Shown: one piece after another, positions 16,131 through 25,686 of the stretch
Layout of the letters: each line of letters opens with the position of its first letter
How positions within the stretch are numbered: the first letter of the stretch is position 1
DNA from: an uncultured Lachnospiraceae bacterium
GTDB taxonomy: Bacteria; Bacillota; Clostridia; Lachnospirales; Lachnospiraceae
Length of the DNA: 64,000 nt
Direction: 5' to 3'
NCBI GenBank assembly: GCA_900314255.1
Contig: OMUP01000137.1
Coordinates: forward strand, 1 to 64,000
Made by a program: the position numbers and the translations under genes
Notes under the pieces: generated by a model
The model's input: the letters and a program-made list of their open reading frames with translations, nothing else
Told to the model about the DNA's origin: nothing
The model's database searches: none

Positions 16131-19100
16131 ATGTATCTGAAAAGCATCGAGATGCAGGGCTTTAAGTCATTTGCCAACAAGATTCATTTTGATTTCCGAC
16201 AGGGAATCACGGCGATCGTGGGGCCGAACGGTTCGGGCAAGAGCAACGTGGCGGATGCAGTCCGCTGGGTGCTCGGCGAACAGTCGGCGAAGGAACTGCG
16301 CGGCGCGAAGATGGAGGATGTTATTTTTGCCGGCACGCAGAACCGCAAACCTCTTGGGTTTGCATCGGTTTCCATCACATTTGACAACGCCGATCACGTT
16401 CTGCAGATCGATTACGACGAGGTGACGGTGACGCGCCGTGTGTACCGTTCGGGGGAAAGCGAATACAAGATCAACGGAAATGTGTGCCGTCTGAAGGACA
16501 TTCAGGAGCTGTTCTACGACACGGGGATCGGACAGGAAGGGTACTCGATCATCGGACAGGGACAGATCGAAAAGATTCTGTCGGGAAAGCCGGAGGAGCG
16601 CCGGGAACTGTTTGATGAGGCGGCCGGAATCGTGAAGTTCAAGCGGCGCAAGGCGGAGGCTGTGCGGAAGCTGGAAAAAGAGCAGGACAGTTTAACCCGC
16701 GTGGATGATATTCTGGCTGAACTCACGAAGCAGGTCGGACCGCTTGAGAAAGAGTCAAAAAAGGCAAAGGAATATCTGGGGCTGCGCGACACTCTGAAGA
16801 AATACGATGTCAACAGCTTTCTGATCCAGAATGACCAGCTGCGCGCAGGCCTTTCCGAGAACGGAAAGCTTCTGGCCGCGGCAGAGAGCCAGGTGGCCGA
16901 TGCCAAAAAAGAGCTTGAGACGACCAGATCTGAATATGACAAGGCCGAAGAAGAGATCGCCGCACTCGAGAAGTCGATTCATGAAAAGGAAGAAAAGCAG
17001 AACGAGATTTCTGTAAATCTGGAGCGCCTGTCCGGCAGCCGCAATCTTTCAAACGAGCAGCTTGATGCAGCAGCGCAGGATCTGGCGGCAGCGCAAAGTA
17101 AGGCGGATGCGGCACAAGAGGCTTTAAAAAAGGCCGAAGAAGAATCGGTGCAGCTGGAAGAACAGCGGACGCAGATGAGCGCTTCTCTTTCTGAATACCG
17201 CAAGTCGCAGAAAGATCTGGAAGAAAAGCAGGCGGCAGCCGAACAGGACATCCGCGAAACGGAAGCTGCCATCGAACGCTGCAGTGCGCAGGTTATCGCG
17301 GGACTTTCGGCATCCTCGGAAACCACGGCACAGATCCGGGAACAGGAGACTCTTAAAAGCCAGTACGGAATCCGGAAAGCGACGCTGCAGAACCGGATTG
17401 TCCAGCGCAAGACGCAGGAAAAAGAGCAGAACAATGTTGTCAGTTCCTTTGAAAAGGAGCTGCAGGAGCTGAAAGAAGAATCTGCTGAAACGGAAAAGCG
17501 CATCAAGAAGCACTCGGATGACCTTGCCTCACTGCGTCTGGAAGAGTCAAAGGCACAGGACAGCCTGAACCGCATGACAAGTGAATTTCACCGGGAGAAA
17601 TCCCGGGCGGAGGCGCTGTCGGCCATTGCAGAGCGGTACGACGGGTACGGGAATGCGGTTCGGCGCATCATGCAGATGAAGGATAAAAAGTCCGGAATCC
17701 GCGGCGTTGTGGCCGATCTGATCCAGGTTGAGAAGCGGTATGAGACAGCCGTAGAGACGGCGCTGGGCGGCGCCATTCAGAATATTGTCACTGATTCAGA
17801 AGGCACTGCAAAGGATCTCATCCGATTTCTGAAGGAAACGCATGCCGGCCGCGCGACATTTCTTCCGCTTGACGCTCTGACCGTGCGCGGCACGATCGAG
17901 GAAACACCGGCTCTGCAGGAGACAGGGGCCATCGGCGTGGCAAGCGACCTGGTGACATTTGCCCCGGAGTACAAGGTGCTGGCGAGATTCCTTCTCGGGC
18001 GCGTGCTGATCGCCGACACGATTGACAATGCCCTGAAAATCGCGCGCAAGTACCGGTATTCTCTCAGGATTGTGACGCTGGAAGGCGAACAGCTCAACCC
18101 CGGCGGTTCTATGACCGGCGGTGCGTTTAAGACGGCCGGGAACCTGCTGGGCAGACGCCGGGAGATTGAGACGGCTGAGGCAAATGTAAAGAGGCTGACG
18201 GAAAGCATCCAGAAGCTGCGTCAGAGTTCTGAAGAGCGAAGGAACAGGCAGGCAGAAACGCGGCGTGCGCTGGAACAGGATCAGACGCGGCTGCAGGAAA
18301 TCCGCATTGCCGCCAATACAGCCGGAATGAACCTGAAACAGGCTTCGGAAAAGAAGGATGAGATTGTCACCCTGTATTCCGGAAACGGCGATGAAGTGCA
18401 GGACCTGACAGAGAAAATCGCCGCCATCGACAGGGCGCTCGCCGGGAAACAGCAGAAGCTGCAGGAGCTCAGGGAAGAAGGAGCGGCCAGAAAGAAAGAG
18501 CAGGAAGAACTCGCCCGGGAGCGCAGCAGGAAAGAAGAGACACTGAATGCCCTCCGCGAAGCGGGACAGAAACTGAAACTGACATACGCTTCGACACTTC
18601 AGAAAGAAGAATTTCTGGGAGAAAACCGGAAGAGAATTCAGGAGCAGAAGAATCAGCTTGCGGGTGAAATTCAGGAAGCAAAGAAAAAGATCTCTGAAGC
18701 GCAGGAACAGAAAGAAACTTTGCAGGAGCAGATCCGGCAGATTTCTCTCAACTGTGCGGCAGGTGAGAAGGAACAGGCATCTCTTGCCGGCGAGCTTGAT
18801 GACCTGAGAAAGCGGAGGGATACGGCCCGGGAGAAAAACAAGACGTTTTTTGAGCGGCGTGAACAGATTTCTTCAGACATGAATGACATGGAAAAGGAAG
18901 TCTTCCGTCTTTCGTCCCGCAAGGAAAAGCTTGAGGAAACCCTTTCACAGCTCTCAGATTACATGTGGAACGAGTATGAACTCACCTATAGTTCTGCCTC
19001 CGCCATGCGGGACCCGGAGCTCACAGTGCTCTCAAAGCTCAAGAAAGACATTGCACAGTGCCGTCAGAGCATCAAGGCTCTCGGATCGGTCAATGTCAAT

Positions 19101-19709
19101 GCAATCGCCCAGTACAAGGAAGTGAGCGGACGATATGAGTTCCTCACGGCACAGCACGATGATCTGGTGAAGGCTGCCGCGTCACTGCAGAAAATCATCG
19201 GTGATCTGGACGACGGCATGCGTCGGCAGTTCCGGGAAAAATTCCGGATTATCCAGAATGAATTCAACCGTGTCTTCAAGGAATTGTTCGGAGGCGGAAA
19301 CGGCACGATTCTGCTGGACGAGACAGAGGATATCCTGGAGGCAGGCATCACGGTTGTCTCGCAGCCGCCGGGGAAGAAGCTGCAGAACATGATGCAGCTG
19401 TCCGGCGGGGAAAAGGCGCTGACGGCCATCGCGCTTCTCTTTGCCATCCAGAGTCTGAAGCCGTCGCCGTTCTGTCTGCTGGACGAGATCGAGGCGGCGC
19501 TGGACGACGCCAACGTCTCGCGGTTTGCGGATTATCTGCACCGGCTGACGGATCACACGCAGTTTATCGTCATCACACACCGCCGCGGCACAATGAACGC
19601 CGCGGACAGGCTCTACGGAATCACGATGCAGGAGAAGGGTGTTTCGACGCTTGTCTCTGTAGATCTGATATCCAACGAGCTGGATGAAGAAGAACAGAAA
19701 GGAGCCTGA
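16131..19709 (+). CDS. smc: Chromosome segregation protein SMC
   Basis: ATPase of the condensin complex with ScpA and ScpB, compacting and segregating the chromosome. The 1192-aa protein has Walker A GPNGSGKSN (31-39), long coiled coils (about 165-500 and 660-1000), a hinge domain (about 510-655) ending GGSMTGGAFK, the signature LSGGEKALTAIALL, and Walker B FCLLDEIEAALDD. Length matches the family. The scp genes are not in the window. Confidence 0.98.
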   Translation: MYLKSIEMQGFKSFANKIHFDFRQGITAIVGPNGSGKSNVADAVRWVLGEQSAKELRGAKMEDVIFAGTQNRKPLGFASVSITFDNADHVLQIDYDEVTVTRRVYRSGESEYKINGNVCRLKDIQELFYDTGIGQEGYSIIGQGQIEKILSGKPEERRELFDEAAGIVKFKRRKAEAVRKLEKEQDSLTRVDDILAELTKQVGPLEKESKKAKEYLGLRDTLKKYDVNSFLIQNDQLRAGLSENGKLLAAAESQVADAKKELETTRSEYDKAEEEIAALEKSIHEKEEKQNEISVNLERLSGSRNLSNEQLDAAAQDLAAAQSKADAAQEALKKAEEESVQLEEQRTQMSASLSEYRKSQKDLEEKQAAAEQDIRETEAAIERCSAQVIAGLSASSETTAQIREQETLKSQYGIRKATLQNRIVQRKTQEKEQNNVVSSFEKELQELKEESAETEKRIKKHSDDLASLRLEESKAQDSLNRMTSEFHREKSRAEALSAIAERYDGYGNAVRRIMQMKDKKSGIRGVVADLIQVEKRYETAVETALGGAIQNIVTDSEGTAKDLIRFLKETHAGRATFLPLDALTVRGTIEETPALQETGAIGVASDLVTFAPEYKVLARFLLGRVLIADTIDNALKIARKYRYSLRIVTLEGEQLNPGGSMTGGAFKTAGNLLGRRREIETAEANVKRLTESIQKLRQSSEERRNRQAETRRALEQDQTRLQEIRIAANTAGMNLKQASEKKDEIVTLYSGNGDEVQDLTEKIAAIDRALAGKQQKLQELREEGAARKKEQEELARERSRKEETLNALREAGQKLKLTYASTLQKEEFLGENRKRIQEQKNQLAGEIQEAKKKISEAQEQKETLQEQIRQISLNCAAGEKEQASLAGELDDLRKRRDTAREKNKTFFERREQISSDMNDMEKEVFRLSSRKEKLEETLSQLSDYMWNEYELTYSSASAMRDPELTVLSKLKKDIAQCRQSIKALGSVNVNAIAQYKEVSGRYEFLTAQHDDLVKAAASLQKIIGDLDDGMRRQFREKFRIIQNEFNRVFKELFGGGNGTILLDETEDILEAGITVVSQPPGKKLQNMMQLSGGEKALTAIALLFAIQSLKPSPFCLLDEIEAALDDANVSRFADYLHRLTDHTQFIVITHRRGTMNAADRLYGITMQEKGVSTLVSVDLISNELDEEEQKGA

Positions 19710-19716
19710 AAGCCAG

Positions 19717-20676
19717 ATGGGACTTTTCAGCAGACTGAAAGCGGGACTGACCAAGACCAGAACCGCGATGAGCAAGGGATTTGATCACATCTTCTCCGGC
19801 TTTTCGCAGATCGACGACGACTTCTACGACAGCCTGGAAGAGACGATGATCATGGCAGACATGGGTGTGCGGGCAACCGACGAGATCCTGGAGCGGCTGC
19901 GGGAACGCGTGAAAGAGGAGCATATCAAGGATCCGGCGGCCTGCCGGGAACTTCTCATCCAGTCCATCAGCGAGAAGATGAGCCTCGGCCCGAACGCCTA
20001 TGAATTTGAAGACAAAAAATCCGTAGTCGTCGTGATCGGAGTCAACGGCGTCGGAAAGACGACAACTGTCGGCAAGCTGGCCGGAATTCTGAAGAGCGAG
20101 GGAAAGAAAGTGATTATGGCGGCGGCCGATACATTCAGAGCCGCGGCCATTGAACAGCTGAGCGCCTGGGCGGAGCGCACCGATACGGAGATCATCGCGC
20201 AGGGCGAAGGATCTGATCCGGCGGCAGTGATCTATGACGCGGTGGCAGCTGCAAAGGCGAGAAATGCCGATGTGCTCCTGTGTGACACCGCCGGGCGCCT
20301 TCACAACAAGAAAAATCTGATGCAGGAACTGGCCAAAATTGACAGGGTAATTCAAAGAGAGTATCCTGACTGCTACAGGGAAAATCTGCTGGTTCTGGAC
20401 GGAACGACCGGACAGAATGCTCTGTCACAGCTGAAGGAATTCCGGGATATCATGGATATAACCGGCATCGTCCTCACGAAAATGGACGGGACAGCCAGAG
20501 GCGGCATCGCCGTCGCGATCCAGACGGAATACGGCATTCCGGTAAAATATATCGGCGTGGGTGAGCAGGTGGAAGATCTGCAGAAATTTGACTCGGATTC
20601 TTATGTGCGTGCGCTTTTCGCGCTGGACGATGAGACACTGGAAGAGCATCAGGAAGTGGAGGATGAGGAATCATGA
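19717..20676 (+). CDS. ftsY: Signal recognition particle receptor FtsY
   Basis: SRP receptor GTPase that brings ribosomes making membrane proteins to SecYEG. The N-terminus GLFSRLKAGLTKTR is the amphipathic membrane-binding helix. I prefer ATG 19717, giving 319 aa that begin like other FtsY proteins; the in-frame ATG 19684 lies inside smc and would add 11 residues. The NG domain contains GVNGVGKTTTVGKLA (G1), DTFRAAAIEQL, DTAGRLHNKKNLM (G3) and TKMDGTARGG (G4). Translation probably couples to smc, whose stop is 7 bases upstream. Confidence 0.95.
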   Translation: MGLFSRLKAGLTKTRTAMSKGFDHIFSGFSQIDDDFYDSLEETMIMADMGVRATDEILERLRERVKEEHIKDPAACRELLIQSISEKMSLGPNAYEFEDKKSVVVVIGVNGVGKTTTVGKLAGILKSEGKKVIMAAADTFRAAAIEQLSAWAERTDTEIIAQGEGSDPAAVIYDAVAAAKARNADVLLCDTAGRLHNKKNLMQELAKIDRVIQREYPDCYRENLLVLDGTTGQNALSQLKEFRDIMDITGIVLTKMDGTARGGIAVAIQTEYGIPVKYIGVGEQVEDLQKFDSDSYVRALFALDDETLEEHQEVEDEES

Positions 20677-21893
20677 TGAAGGAACTCTCACTGGAAAAGT
20701 TTGAGGAAGCCGCTGCCAAAGTCAAGGAAGTTACGACGCCGACTCCTCTCATGTACTCGGAGTATTTCAGCTCACAGACCGGCAACAAAATCTATCTGAA
20801 GCCGGAGAACATGCAGTACACCGGCGCCTACAAGGTACGCGGCGCGTACTACAAGATCAGCACGATGTCCGAGGAAGAGCGCAAGAAGGGCCTGATCACG
20901 GCCTCTGCCGGCAACCACGCGCAGGGTGTTGCCTATGCTGCGTCAAAGTACGGCGTGCGCGCCGTTGTCGTGATGCCGACCACCACGCCGCTCATCAAAG
21001 TGAACCGCACGAAGGGCTATGGTGCTGAAGTCATCCTGCACGGCGATGTCTATGATGAGGCGTGCGAATACGCCATCCAGCTTGCAAAAGAGCAGGGGCT
21101 GACTTTTGTTCACCCGTTTGACGATCTTGAGGTTGCAACAGGTCAGGGTTCGATTGCCATGGAAGTGATCAGCGATCTTCCGACTGTTGACTACATCCTC
21201 GTCCCGGTCGGCGGCGGCGGTCTGGCGACCGGCGTTTCGACATTTACCAAGATGCTCAATCCGAACATCAAGGTCATCGGCGTGGAGCCGGCCGGTGCCA
21301 ACTGCCTGCAGGAATCTCTGAAGGCGGGCCATGTCGTGACACTGCCGACCGTCAACACAATCGCCGACGGCACAGCTGTGAAGACGCCGGGCACAAAGCT
21401 TTTCCCGTATCTTCAGAAAAATCTGGACGATGTAATCACCGTGCCGGATGATGAGCTGGTCGTTGCATTCCTCGACATGGTCGAAAATCACAAGATGATC
21501 GTCGAGAATTCCGGCCTGCTGACAGTGGCTGCGGCAAAGCACCTGAATGTAAAGAACAAAAAGATCGCCTGCATCCTCTCCGGCGGAAACATGGACGTTA
21601 TCACGATGTCCTCTGTCGTACAGCAGGGACTGATCCTGCGCGACCGTATCTTCACCGTATCCGTTCTGCTTCCGGACAAGCCGGGCGAGCTGGTTAAAGT
21701 CGCAACGATCATTGCAGAGAACAAGGGCAATGTCATCCGCCTGGAGCACAACCAGTTCGTATCCATCAACCGCGCTGCTGCGGTGGAACTGCGCGTGACC
21801 ATCGAAGCGTTCGGCCACGAACACAAGGATCAGATTGTGCAGGCACTGCGCGAAGGCGGCCTCAATCCGAGAATCGTCTCCGTAAAGATCTGA
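20673..21893 (+). CDS. ilvA: Threonine ammonia-lyase with ACT domain
   Basis: PLP enzyme that deaminates threonine to 2-oxobutanoate, for isoleucine synthesis or threonine catabolism. The 406-aa protein carries the PLP-binding Lys54 in GAYKVRGA, the phosphate-binding VPVGGGGLATG loop, and a C-terminal ACT domain (about 325-406) for allosteric control. The ATG at 20673 overlaps the ftsY stop; ATG 20676 is an alternative. Placement after ftsY is not functionally obvious. The single short ACT domain resembles the TdcB/IlvA1 type of Firmicutes more than the long E. coli IlvA. Confidence 0.93.
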   Translation: MMKELSLEKFEEAAAKVKEVTTPTPLMYSEYFSSQTGNKIYLKPENMQYTGAYKVRGAYYKISTMSEEERKKGLITASAGNHAQGVAYAASKYGVRAVVVMPTTTPLIKVNRTKGYGAEVILHGDVYDEACEYAIQLAKEQGLTFVHPFDDLEVATGQGSIAMEVISDLPTVDYILVPVGGGGLATGVSTFTKMLNPNIKVIGVEPAGANCLQESLKAGHVVTLPTVNTIADGTAVKTPGTKLFPYLQKNLDDVITVPDDELVVAFLDMVENHKMIVENSGLLTVAAAKHLNVKNKKIACILSGGNMDVITMSSVVQQGLILRDRIFTVSVLLPDKPGELVKVATIIAENKGNVIRLEHNQFVSINRAAAVELRVTIEAFGHEHKDQIVQALREGGLNPRIVSVKI

Positions 21894-21906
21894 GAAGGAA
21901 ATTTCC

Positions 21907-23163
21907 TTGGCAAATGATAAAAAATACGACCTGATCATCGCGGGCGGCGGAGCCAGCGGACTTTATGCGGCCCGCAAGGCGGCCGCCGCCGGCCTCAGGG
22001 TTCTGGTACTTGAAAAAAAAGAAAGAACGGGAAAAAAGATTCTGATAACAGGAAACGGCCGGTGCAATGTCAGCAGCCTGTCTGTTTCTGCAGGTTCGTA
22101 TCCGGCGCCGATGCGGGAATTCACCGCACCGGCGCTTGATGCGTTACCGGTACAGGCTCTCATGCAGGAATTTGCATCAATCGGCGTTCCGCTCAAGGCG
22201 CGCGGTGAATATCTGTATCCGAGATCGGATCAGGCTTCTTCTGTCGCGGATGCTCTCATGCTTTCGGCACTTGAAGCCGGGGCAGAAATCTGCACCGAAA
22301 GTGCCGTGACACAAGTCCGGCGAAACAGCCGTGGTTTTCTTGTATTCACGGAAAATGACAGCACACCGCTGGCAGCAGAAACTGTGCTGCTTGCATGCGG
22401 CTCAAAAGCCGCACCGAAAACCGGATCGGACGGGAGCGGATATGCGCTTGCAAAATCGCTCGGCCTGCCGGTGCGCACCGTTCTGCCGGCACTCACATCT
22501 CTAATCTGCGCGGAACCGCTGAGCAAGGTATGGGCCGGAGTCAGAACTTCCTGCTCTGTGACCGTCACATGCGGAAATATGAAAGCAGAAGACACAGGGG
22601 AAATTCAGCTGACCAGTTCTGGAATTTCCGGTATCCCGGTATTTCAGGTGAGCCGCCTGGCGGTGCAGTCACTGGCTGCGGGAAGAAAGTTTCAGGTGTC
22701 TCTGAATTTCCTGCCGGATTATGATGATGTCTGGCTTTCAAAAGAAGCGCACCGGCTCGTGTCCGGTTTCGGAAACCGGAATATCGTTCAGCTGCTGGAA
22801 GGATTCTTTCCCAAAAAGCTTGTACAGGTATTTGCGCGCAAACTGGACATCAGTGAAAAAGCTCCGGTTTCTGAGCTGGGAGCGGAGGCCGTCAGCCGGA
22901 TTTTCCGGCTCGCTGAAGCGTTCCCGGTGCGCGTGACCGGTTACAGTGACTTCCTTCAGGCACAGGTGTGTCAGGGAGGCGTGGCCAGGGAAGCGGTGGA
23001 TCCTGAAACCATGATGGCGAAGAAAATCACGGGACTGTTTCTGGCCGGTGAACTGCTTGATGTGGACGGACCGTGCGGCGGCTTCAACCTGCACTGGGCG
23101 TGGGCGTCCGGAAGTCTCGCGGCAGAAAGCGCAGTCCGGTTTGTAAGAGGAAACAAATCATGA
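21907..23163 (+). CDS. HI0933-family FAD-binding oxidoreductase
   Basis: A 418-aa flavoprotein of the HI0933/YhiN (BaiN-like) family. A TTG start at 21907 follows GAAGGA. The N-terminal dinucleotide fold reads LIIAGGGASGLYAA, followed by the family signature GKKILITGNGRCN. The C-terminus has ETMMAKKITGLFLAGELLDVDGPCGGFNL, shown here only as family context and ending in the FAD-contact GGFN loop. Substrate unknown; members include enzymes acting on bile-acid intermediates and aminoacetone, so the name should stay general. It overlaps the next flavoprotein gene by 4 bases. Confidence 0.85.
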   Translation: MANDKKYDLIIAGGGASGLYAARKAAAAGLRVLVLEKKERTGKKILITGNGRCNVSSLSVSAGSYPAPMREFTAPALDALPVQALMQEFASIGVPLKARGEYLYPRSDQASSVADALMLSALEAGAEICTESAVTQVRRNSRGFLVFTENDSTPLAAETVLLACGSKAAPKTGSDGSGYALAKSLGLPVRTVLPALTSLICAEPLSKVWAGVRTSCSVTVTCGNMKAEDTGEIQLTSSGISGIPVFQVSRLAVQSLAAGRKFQVSLNFLPDYDDVWLSKEAHRLVSGFGNRNIVQLLEGFFPKKLVQVFARKLDISEKAPVSELGAEAVSRIFRLAEAFPVRVTGYSDFLQAQVCQGGVAREAVDPETMMAKKITGLFLAGELLDVDGPCGGFNLHWAWASGSLAAESAVRFVRGNKS

Positions 23164-24806
23164 TTCGTATCGCACAGATCCGTCTGAAACTGCCGTACCG
23201 GGAAAAGGACCTGAAAAACGCTGTATTAAGGGCTCTGCGTCTTCCTGCTGACGCGCAGGTGGATTACAGAGTGCTGAAGCGCTCGATTGATTCCAGACAC
23301 CACGGAGAACTTACAGCGGTTGTTACCGCTGGGGTAACAGCGGTGCGCCTGAAAGGCCGCGAAATCCCGCCGGAAAAAATTCTCACAAAGACGCACTCGC
23401 CGAATATCAGCCTGTACGAAGAGAAAACCTATACGTTCCCGGTAAAATGCGGCCGGAAGCTGAAGCAGGAGGAGAGGCCTGTCATTATCGGGTTCGGCCC
23501 TGCCGGAATCTTTGCCGCTCTCGAGCTTGCGAGGGCCGGATTCTGCCCGGTCGTTCTGGAGCGCGGAAAAAGTATGGACCAGCGCTCACAGGATGTGCAG
23601 CGATTCTGGGACGGCGGCGCGCTTGATCCGGAGAGCAATGTTCAGTTCGGGGAAGGCGGTGCCGGGACTTTTTCAGACGGAAAGCTTGCAACCGGTATCG
23701 GCGACAAGTGCGGGCGGATTCAGGAAGTCCTGAAGACGTTTTCGGTGCACGGCGCACCGGACGATATCTTTACCGATCAGCACCCGCACGTCGGCACCGA
23801 TGTGCTGGCGGAAGTCATCCCGTCCATCCGGGAGGAGATTCTCTCACTCGGCGGACAGGTGCGCTTTTCATGCCGTTTCACGGGACTGGTGACAGAAGAC
23901 GGCCGGGTAAAAGCCGTGAAATTCACCGATGAGACGGGAAAGCAGCAGATCCGGGCAGCCCAAACGGTGATTCTTGCTGTCGGACACTCGGCGAGAGATA
24001 CATTCCGCACGCTCTCGCGCGAAGGCATCGCCATGAGCGCGAAGCCATTTGCCGTCGGGGTGCGCTGTGAGCATCCCCAGCAGATGATCGACGCTTTTGC
24101 ATACGGAAAAGAATTTTCAGAACGCTCTGTGATGCATGCCTGCCATCTGGAACCGGCATCCTACAAGCTCACGGAAAATCTGCCCTCGGGCCGCGGGGTC
24201 TACAGTTTCTGCATGTGCCCCGGAGGGTATGTCGTCAACGCTTCGAGTGAGCCGGGACGGCTGGTGGTGAACGGCATGAGCTACTCCGGCCGATCCGGAA
24301 CAAATGCCAACGCAGCGATTGTCGTCACGGTCACCCCGGACGATTTCGGGTCTGACTGCCTGGCCGGGCTTGCGTTTCAGGAAAAGCTTGAGGAGGCCGC
24401 ATACAGGGCTGCCGGCGGGAAAATTCCGGTACAGCTGCTCGCTGACTTTGCGCAGAACCGCGTCTCGTCAGGGCTTGGAGAAATCAGGCCGCAGACCAAG
24501 GGTGCCTGGGCGTTCGGAGACGTGCGCGGGTGCCTGCCGGAGATTATAGCGCAGAGCCTGCTTTCGGCTTTTCCTGCATTTGCCAGGAGAATTCACGGGT
24601 TTGACAGAGAGGATGCACTGCTTCTTGGTGTGGAGGCGAGGACTTCGAGTCCTTTGCGGATCCTGAGAGATGAGACGTTTCAGGCGCCTCTGGCTGGATT
24701 TTTTCCGTGCGGCGAAGGTGCCGGATATGCAGGCGGCATCACGTCGGCTGCCGTCGACGGCATCCGCACGGCCGAAGCGGCTGCGCAGCACATCTGCAGT
24801 TCGTGA
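23160..24806 (+). CDS. FAD-dependent dehydrogenase (COG2509 type)
   Basis: A 548-aa flavoprotein. The start at ATG 23160 overlaps the upstream stop (ATGA). An N-terminal domain of about 100 residues precedes the FAD fold VIIGFGPAGIFAALELARAG (about 109-128) and the conserved NVQFGEGGAGTFSDGKL. The C-terminal part has FPCGEGAGYAGGI, the flavin-binding end. This conserved family has no firmly assigned reaction. Being paired with another flavoprotein suggests they act in one pathway, but that is only inference from overlap. Confidence 0.85.
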   Translation: MIRIAQIRLKLPYREKDLKNAVLRALRLPADAQVDYRVLKRSIDSRHHGELTAVVTAGVTAVRLKGREIPPEKILTKTHSPNISLYEEKTYTFPVKCGRKLKQEERPVIIGFGPAGIFAALELARAGFCPVVLERGKSMDQRSQDVQRFWDGGALDPESNVQFGEGGAGTFSDGKLATGIGDKCGRIQEVLKTFSVHGAPDDIFTDQHPHVGTDVLAEVIPSIREEILSLGGQVRFSCRFTGLVTEDGRVKAVKFTDETGKQQIRAAQTVILAVGHSARDTFRTLSREGIAMSAKPFAVGVRCEHPQQMIDAFAYGKEFSERSVMHACHLEPASYKLTENLPSGRGVYSFCMCPGGYVVNASSEPGRLVVNGMSYSGRSGTNANAAIVVTVTPDDFGSDCLAGLAFQEKLEEAAYRAAGGKIPVQLLADFAQNRVSSGLGEIRPQTKGAWAFGDVRGCLPEIIAQSLLSAFPAFARRIHGFDREDALLLGVEARTSSPLRILRDETFQAPLAGFFPCGEGAGYAGGITSAAVDGIRTAEAAAQHICSS

Positions 24807-24831
24807 CAAATGCATACCAATACGGTAAAAT
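24803..24831 (+). promoter_or_regulatory. Promoter of proB
   Basis: GTGACA (24803-24808) and TAAAAT (24826-24831) have a 17-base spacer. The -35 hexamer overlaps the stop codon of the upstream gene. It starts a new transcription unit running into the mutS-mutL genes. Confidence 0.65.
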
Positions 24832-24864
24832 ACACAGGAATATACAAGGAAATCGGGTGAGGAA

Positions 24865-25686
24865 ATGAGTGAGAGCAGACACAGAGATGAACTGAAATCC
24901 TGCCGCAGGATCGTTGTGAAAATCGGATCTTCCTCGCTGGTACATCCGCAGACCGGACGGCTGGACCTCGGCAAGATCGAGAAACTTGTCCGGACACTGA
25001 CGGATATCAAAAATTCGGGAAGAGACGTTCTTCTGGTGTCTTCGGGCGCGATCGCCGTCGGGCGCAGTACACTCGGGCTCATTCAGAGGCCGGACAGCCT
25101 GGAGATGAAGCAGGCGTGCGCGGCCATCGGCCAGGCCAAGCTCATGAGTGTGTATCAGAAGCTGTTCGCGGAGTACAGTACAGTGGCGGCACAGGTTCTT
25201 CTGACCCGGGTCAATTTGGGCCTTCCGGTCACAAGAAAAAATGCGCGCAGCACGCTGCTGGAACTTCTTTCCATCCACGCCATTCCGATCATAAATGAGA
25301 ACGACTCCGTCTCAACCGATGAGATTCCGGAAGTGCAGACATTCGGCGACAATGACCGGCTGTCTGCTTCCGTCGCAAGCCTCATCGACGCGGATCTTCT
25401 GATCCTGCTGACCGATATCGACGGCATGTTTTCAACCGACCCGAAGGTTGACAGCAATGCCCGGCTGTTTGATGAGATTGACGTGATCGACAGCCATGTC
25501 CTGTCGATGGGAGGCGGAAATTCCGGAAGTGCGTTTGGCACCGGCGGCATGAAGAGCAAACTTGAGGCGGCAAAGATCGCCACCGAAAACGGCGTGAACA
25601 TGGTCATCGCCAACGGGAATGACATTGACAATATCCGCCGGATCCTGAACGGAGAGCACACGGGAACACTGTTCCCGCACAGGTAA
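24865..25686 (+). CDS. proB: Glutamate 5-kinase
   Basis: First enzyme of proline synthesis: phosphorylates the gamma-carboxyl of glutamate. The 273-aa protein is the amino-acid kinase domain alone, without the C-terminal PUA domain of E. coli ProB. Visible motifs are RIVVKIGSSSLV, LLVSSGAIAVG, INENDSVSTDE and GTGGMKSKLEAA. The usual partner proA is not next to it: the following gene is an unknown protein. Whether proA lies elsewhere cannot be told from this window. Confidence 0.95.
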   Translation: MSESRHRDELKSCRRIVVKIGSSSLVHPQTGRLDLGKIEKLVRTLTDIKNSGRDVLLVSSGAIAVGRSTLGLIQRPDSLEMKQACAAIGQAKLMSVYQKLFAEYSTVAAQVLLTRVNLGLPVTRKNARSTLLELLSIHAIPIINENDSVSTDEIPEVQTFGDNDRLSASVASLIDADLLILLTDIDGMFSTDPKVDSNARLFDEIDVIDSHVLSMGGGNSGSAFGTGGMKSKLEAAKIATENGVNMVIANGNDIDNIRRILNGEHTGTLFPHR